Source: Casuarina equisetifolia
Taxonomy: Eukaryota > Streptophyta > Magnoliopsida > Fagales > Casuarinaceae
Assembly: GCA_028551475.1 (NCBI GenBank)
Contig: CM052357.1
Span: 8,479,931 to 8,543,930, forward strand
Length of the DNA stretch: 64,000 nucleotides
Direction: 5' to 3'
In this document: one piece after another, positions 61,265 to 64,000 of the stretch
Layout: every line of letters begins with the position of its first letter
Position numbering within the stretch: the first letter of the stretch is position 1
Notes under the pieces: generated by a model
What the model saw: the letters and a program-made list of their open reading frames with translations, nothing else
Databases searched by the model: none
What the model was told of the DNA's origin: nothing
Translations under genes and position numbers: made by a program

Positions 61265-62980
61265 TTTAGTTAAATTCTACATGCAAGTGTACATGTCGAA
61301 TAAGTAATATAATGATGAGATTGAGTATTGTCTTATAGGGATTAATGTTATCAACTTGACTAATTACCAATAATGAATTGGTTCTACAATTTATCTATCA
61401 AATCATCATGGAAAGGTGTTCTAAATTGAAATTACACTAAAACAATCAACTTCCAAAGAGTTAATTAAATATGACAAGTATGTTAGAGTATCCGACTTCA
61501 CCATAGTTAGTAGATATGAATTCCAATAGCTTAATGCTTGCAAGAACAATAATATTTATAAGATGATAGAATTTCTTAATTTATTCACTATCCTATATCT
61601 AGGTATAACAAATCTACTTAGCTTATTAATTCATTGTATGTCTGCTCATGAATTAAATGAACTAAGAGCATTAAAGTTAGTGAATATTCCAACTAAGGCC
61701 ACATAATCAACATAGTATATGTCTACTTATATTTAATTATGGTTGTACATTATAAGATGCATTTACACATTTTCTCTTGTCAGTCTTAAATATGCATATC
61801 AAATTAATTAATTGATGATTAATCACTCAATTACATTTAAGGTAATAATGTACAACTCACATAAATATATTGTCTTGCATAACATGTTAACTAAGAAACT
61901 CATAACATCCTAACTAGGCTACATCTTAGCTTTACAAAAGTAGTTTAGTTAATAGGTTTAAAACAAACAAAAATAATGCAACAAATTACACAAAACATCT
62001 AGATTTGAGCAAACCAAAAGGCTGTCACCAATTGTTGTCCTTTTCAAGAAGTTTCTATGCAACTTTACACATTAAGCAGAAGAAAGGAGGCCGTTTGAGA
62101 AGAAGAAATAAAAAAATGCCACACGTATTACCACGCGCCACCATCACACGCACTCACGCTCTGCCATACGCCGCCACATGCGCCACTGTCGGTCTTCATG
62201 AAAATTGCCAAAAATCGCCGAAGAGGATGTTTGGAGTGCCGATCTACCAAGAATTGAGCTAATTCACTATCAAACGGCATAGATCTAACAGAATCTCAAT
62301 TCAGCCCCCACCATGTCTTATCGGAAACTACCGCATGAATCACCTCAAATTAGCTGCAGACAAACTGTAAATCTCTGTTAACTGTTGGATATGGTCCCTA
62401 CTTGCCGAGATGGTTTTAGATTTGTTTGGAAATGATGCTTCTTCATTGGAAAAATGCCAAATAGTAATGTTGCCTGAACTTGACTGGAGAAAGGGGTTGG
62501 ATGGCAATTGCATATTCCAAGCACCAAGATTTCTTACACAAATCCCTAGGTTCACCACTAGAGAGAATTGGTTGGTTGTCACACGATCGATTTTCCCTTT
62601 TGTTCTTTGTTTTCTCAACTTTTTCTCTCTTTGGTCCCACACTCTACTGTCCTACCATCCCCCACACTTTTTTTCTTTCTTTTTTTTCTCCTTTACATCA
62701 CGTGGGTTCCTAGTGCATGCAATACACTAGTTGGCCTCTTGCTTTTCTTCTTTTTTTCTTTCCATATTTTGCTTCATTTATTTTATTTTTCTACTTTCTT
62801 GGGTTTGCTGTATGAAAACAAAACTTGAATTACTAAGAATGAATACATATATAATTACACAAATATTATACTATATTTTCTTTAAAGTAAACAAAATAAC
62901 TCTATAAAAAATAAAGTTATCAGTAATAGTTAACAAATTGAAATTCATTTATCAACATATTTTTTTTTTCCATTTGAACT
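61265..62980. other. Unclassified repeat-like DNA inside the gypsy remnant
   Basis: The start (GCAAGTGTACATGTCG, then GATTGAGTATTGTC, GGGATTAATGTTATC) resembles a sequence that I recall as common beside plant LTR retroelements. The rest is AT-rich with pyrimidine tracts near 62.65-62.8 kb. With the ndhG insert it separates two parts of one gypsy pol region. Confidence 0.4.
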
Positions 62981-63425
62981 CATTTTGATAATTCTTTTAG
63001 TTGCTTTGATAGGTGCAATCATCTGCTCCTAGATTTCCTTGATGAAAGCCAACTTCTCATGGATAAAGATCCTCCCTTTAAAATATAGAATACCATTAAG
63101 ATATTCTTATGACCTAACAGATTCTCCATTTCGCACATGGCCTATGATGTCCTAGAAAGAAGGATTGAAGGAGTTTTCTCCCAGATGGCTTTTACCCATA
63201 ATGAGGTTAAGGTTAATATGCAATAAGAGTCCTTTTTGGGTTTCCTACTACCTCTCTGTGGTCCTTTTAATTCTGTGAGCTAGTCCCAGTTTCAACTTGC
63301 TAGGATAGAGCATTAACCACACGATTTGTACGGCTAGTTTGGTATTTGATTGTGAAGTCGAATCCCATTAACCAAACAAGCCACCACTCTTGAGTTAGTG
63401 TAGTGATTGTTGGGTTTTATGGCTT
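62981..63425 (-). mobile_element. Gypsy RNase H / linker fragment
   Basis: The minus strand near 63.3-63.4 kb encodes WWLVWLMGFDFTIKYQT, the end of a gypsy RNase H domain, and then the linker to integrase. It is probably the missing middle of the element whose integrase lies at 60.0-60.6 kb. Decayed. Confidence 0.65.
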
Positions 63426-64000
63426 AACAAGAAGGAATGGGTGAATTGTTATTGTACCGAAATATTCTTCTTAAAAATTCTAATAAATTACTTTAACAAT
63501 TTATATGATAATATGCAATCAAACACAAATATTTAATCAAATAGAGAGCAGGAGAATCAACACCTAATTTACCACGGTGGTTCGGCACTCTACCTTAGAG
63601 TCCTACGTCCACCCTCTTCTCCTTCACCTTTACTCAACTTGATTAGGATAATACGTTCTCCCTAATCTAAATAATTCATTCTTAAAGGAATTATTAAGTT
63701 TGAATACAAATAATGATAAAAAGATCATATACAATAGCAAATCCCCAAATAATATGTTAGTTTATGAGATATTGCTAATCATAGGAGCTATTCAAACAAA
63801 TATATCAAGATACAAAGCTCCTATCACGAAATCCCCAATTTGGAGAAATTAGGGTTTCGGATTTTCCTCAAGATTTATGTGCAAAAAATGTTTATAAGTG
63901 AAATCAGCACGTAAATAATGTTATACAAGCTATAATTTGTGATATTATCAAAGATTAAACCAAATAGTCAAATATTACCGAAAGCTTATGAACCACCGAA
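63426..64000. mobile_element. LTR-retroelement piece running off the window
   Basis: CCACGGTGGTTCGGCACTCT and TCCTACGTCCACCCTC near 63.57-63.62 kb look like a motif common in plant copia LTRs. Ends not seen. Assignment is from memory. Confidence 0.35.

Noticed and set aside
1-64000. tRNA, rRNA, CRISPR, riboswitch and bacterial mobile elements
   Set aside because: None seen; the window is plant nuclear DNA.

Overview
The window is nuclear DNA from a flowering plant, most likely a woody eudicot; I cannot name the species. Plant-specific families (two OVATE proteins), short GT-AG introns in AT-rich flanks, chromovirus and copia retroelements, and two scraps of chloroplast DNA all point this way. 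I see no bacterial, viral or CRISPR content.

Layout. From 0 to 39 kb is gene-bearing and nearly free of recognisable transposons. It holds: an RRM plus zinc-knuckle SR-like protein (minus, 3.7-5.8 kb); a ubiquitin E2 variant of the UEV1/MMZ type (plus, four coding exons, 8.3-11.8 kb); an intronless CAF1 deadenylase (plus, 12.7-13.5 kb); an OFP13/18-type OVATE protein (plus, 21.4-22.1 kb); an OFP6-type OVATE protein (minus, 29.4-29.9 kb); and a lipid-droplet-associated hydrolase (LDAH) that I rebuilt as twelve coding exons (minus, 32.5-39.0 kb). From 39.3 kb onward the window is a transposon graveyard around one intact two-exon short-chain dehydrogenase (SDR, minus, 46.2-47.2 kb). The graveyard holds a fairly young Ty3/gypsy chromovirus with 460-bp LTRs and a perfect 5-bp target duplication (40.4-45.7 kb), an older Ty1/copia element (53.0-57.4 kb), gypsy fragments, a psbD scrap, an ndhG scrap, an inverted copy of the SDR promoter, and a decayed SDR copy.

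How the genes relate. They are independent housekeeping or regulatory genes, not a pathway. UEV1 works with Ubc13 in K63-linked ubiquitination, CAF1 shortens mRNA poly(A) tails, the OVATE proteins are growth-related transcriptional co-repressors, LDAH acts at lipid droplets, and the SDR oxidises a small alcohol. The grouping UEV1 - CAF1 - OFP - OFP resembles, from memory, two separate Arabidopsis neighbourhoods (OFP6/OFP18/UEV1D on chromosome 3 and OFP10/CAF1b on chromosome 5), so this window may keep the ancestral order.

I found no clearly new biological system. The most unusual features are the patchwork of gag fragment, plastid psbD and inverted SDR promoter at 47.4-48.8 kb; the fold-back rearrangement inside the SDR pseudogene; the changed catalytic-His motif and GC-AG intron in LDAH; and a 42-base C run. 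Exon coordinates were read by eye and may be off by a base or two.
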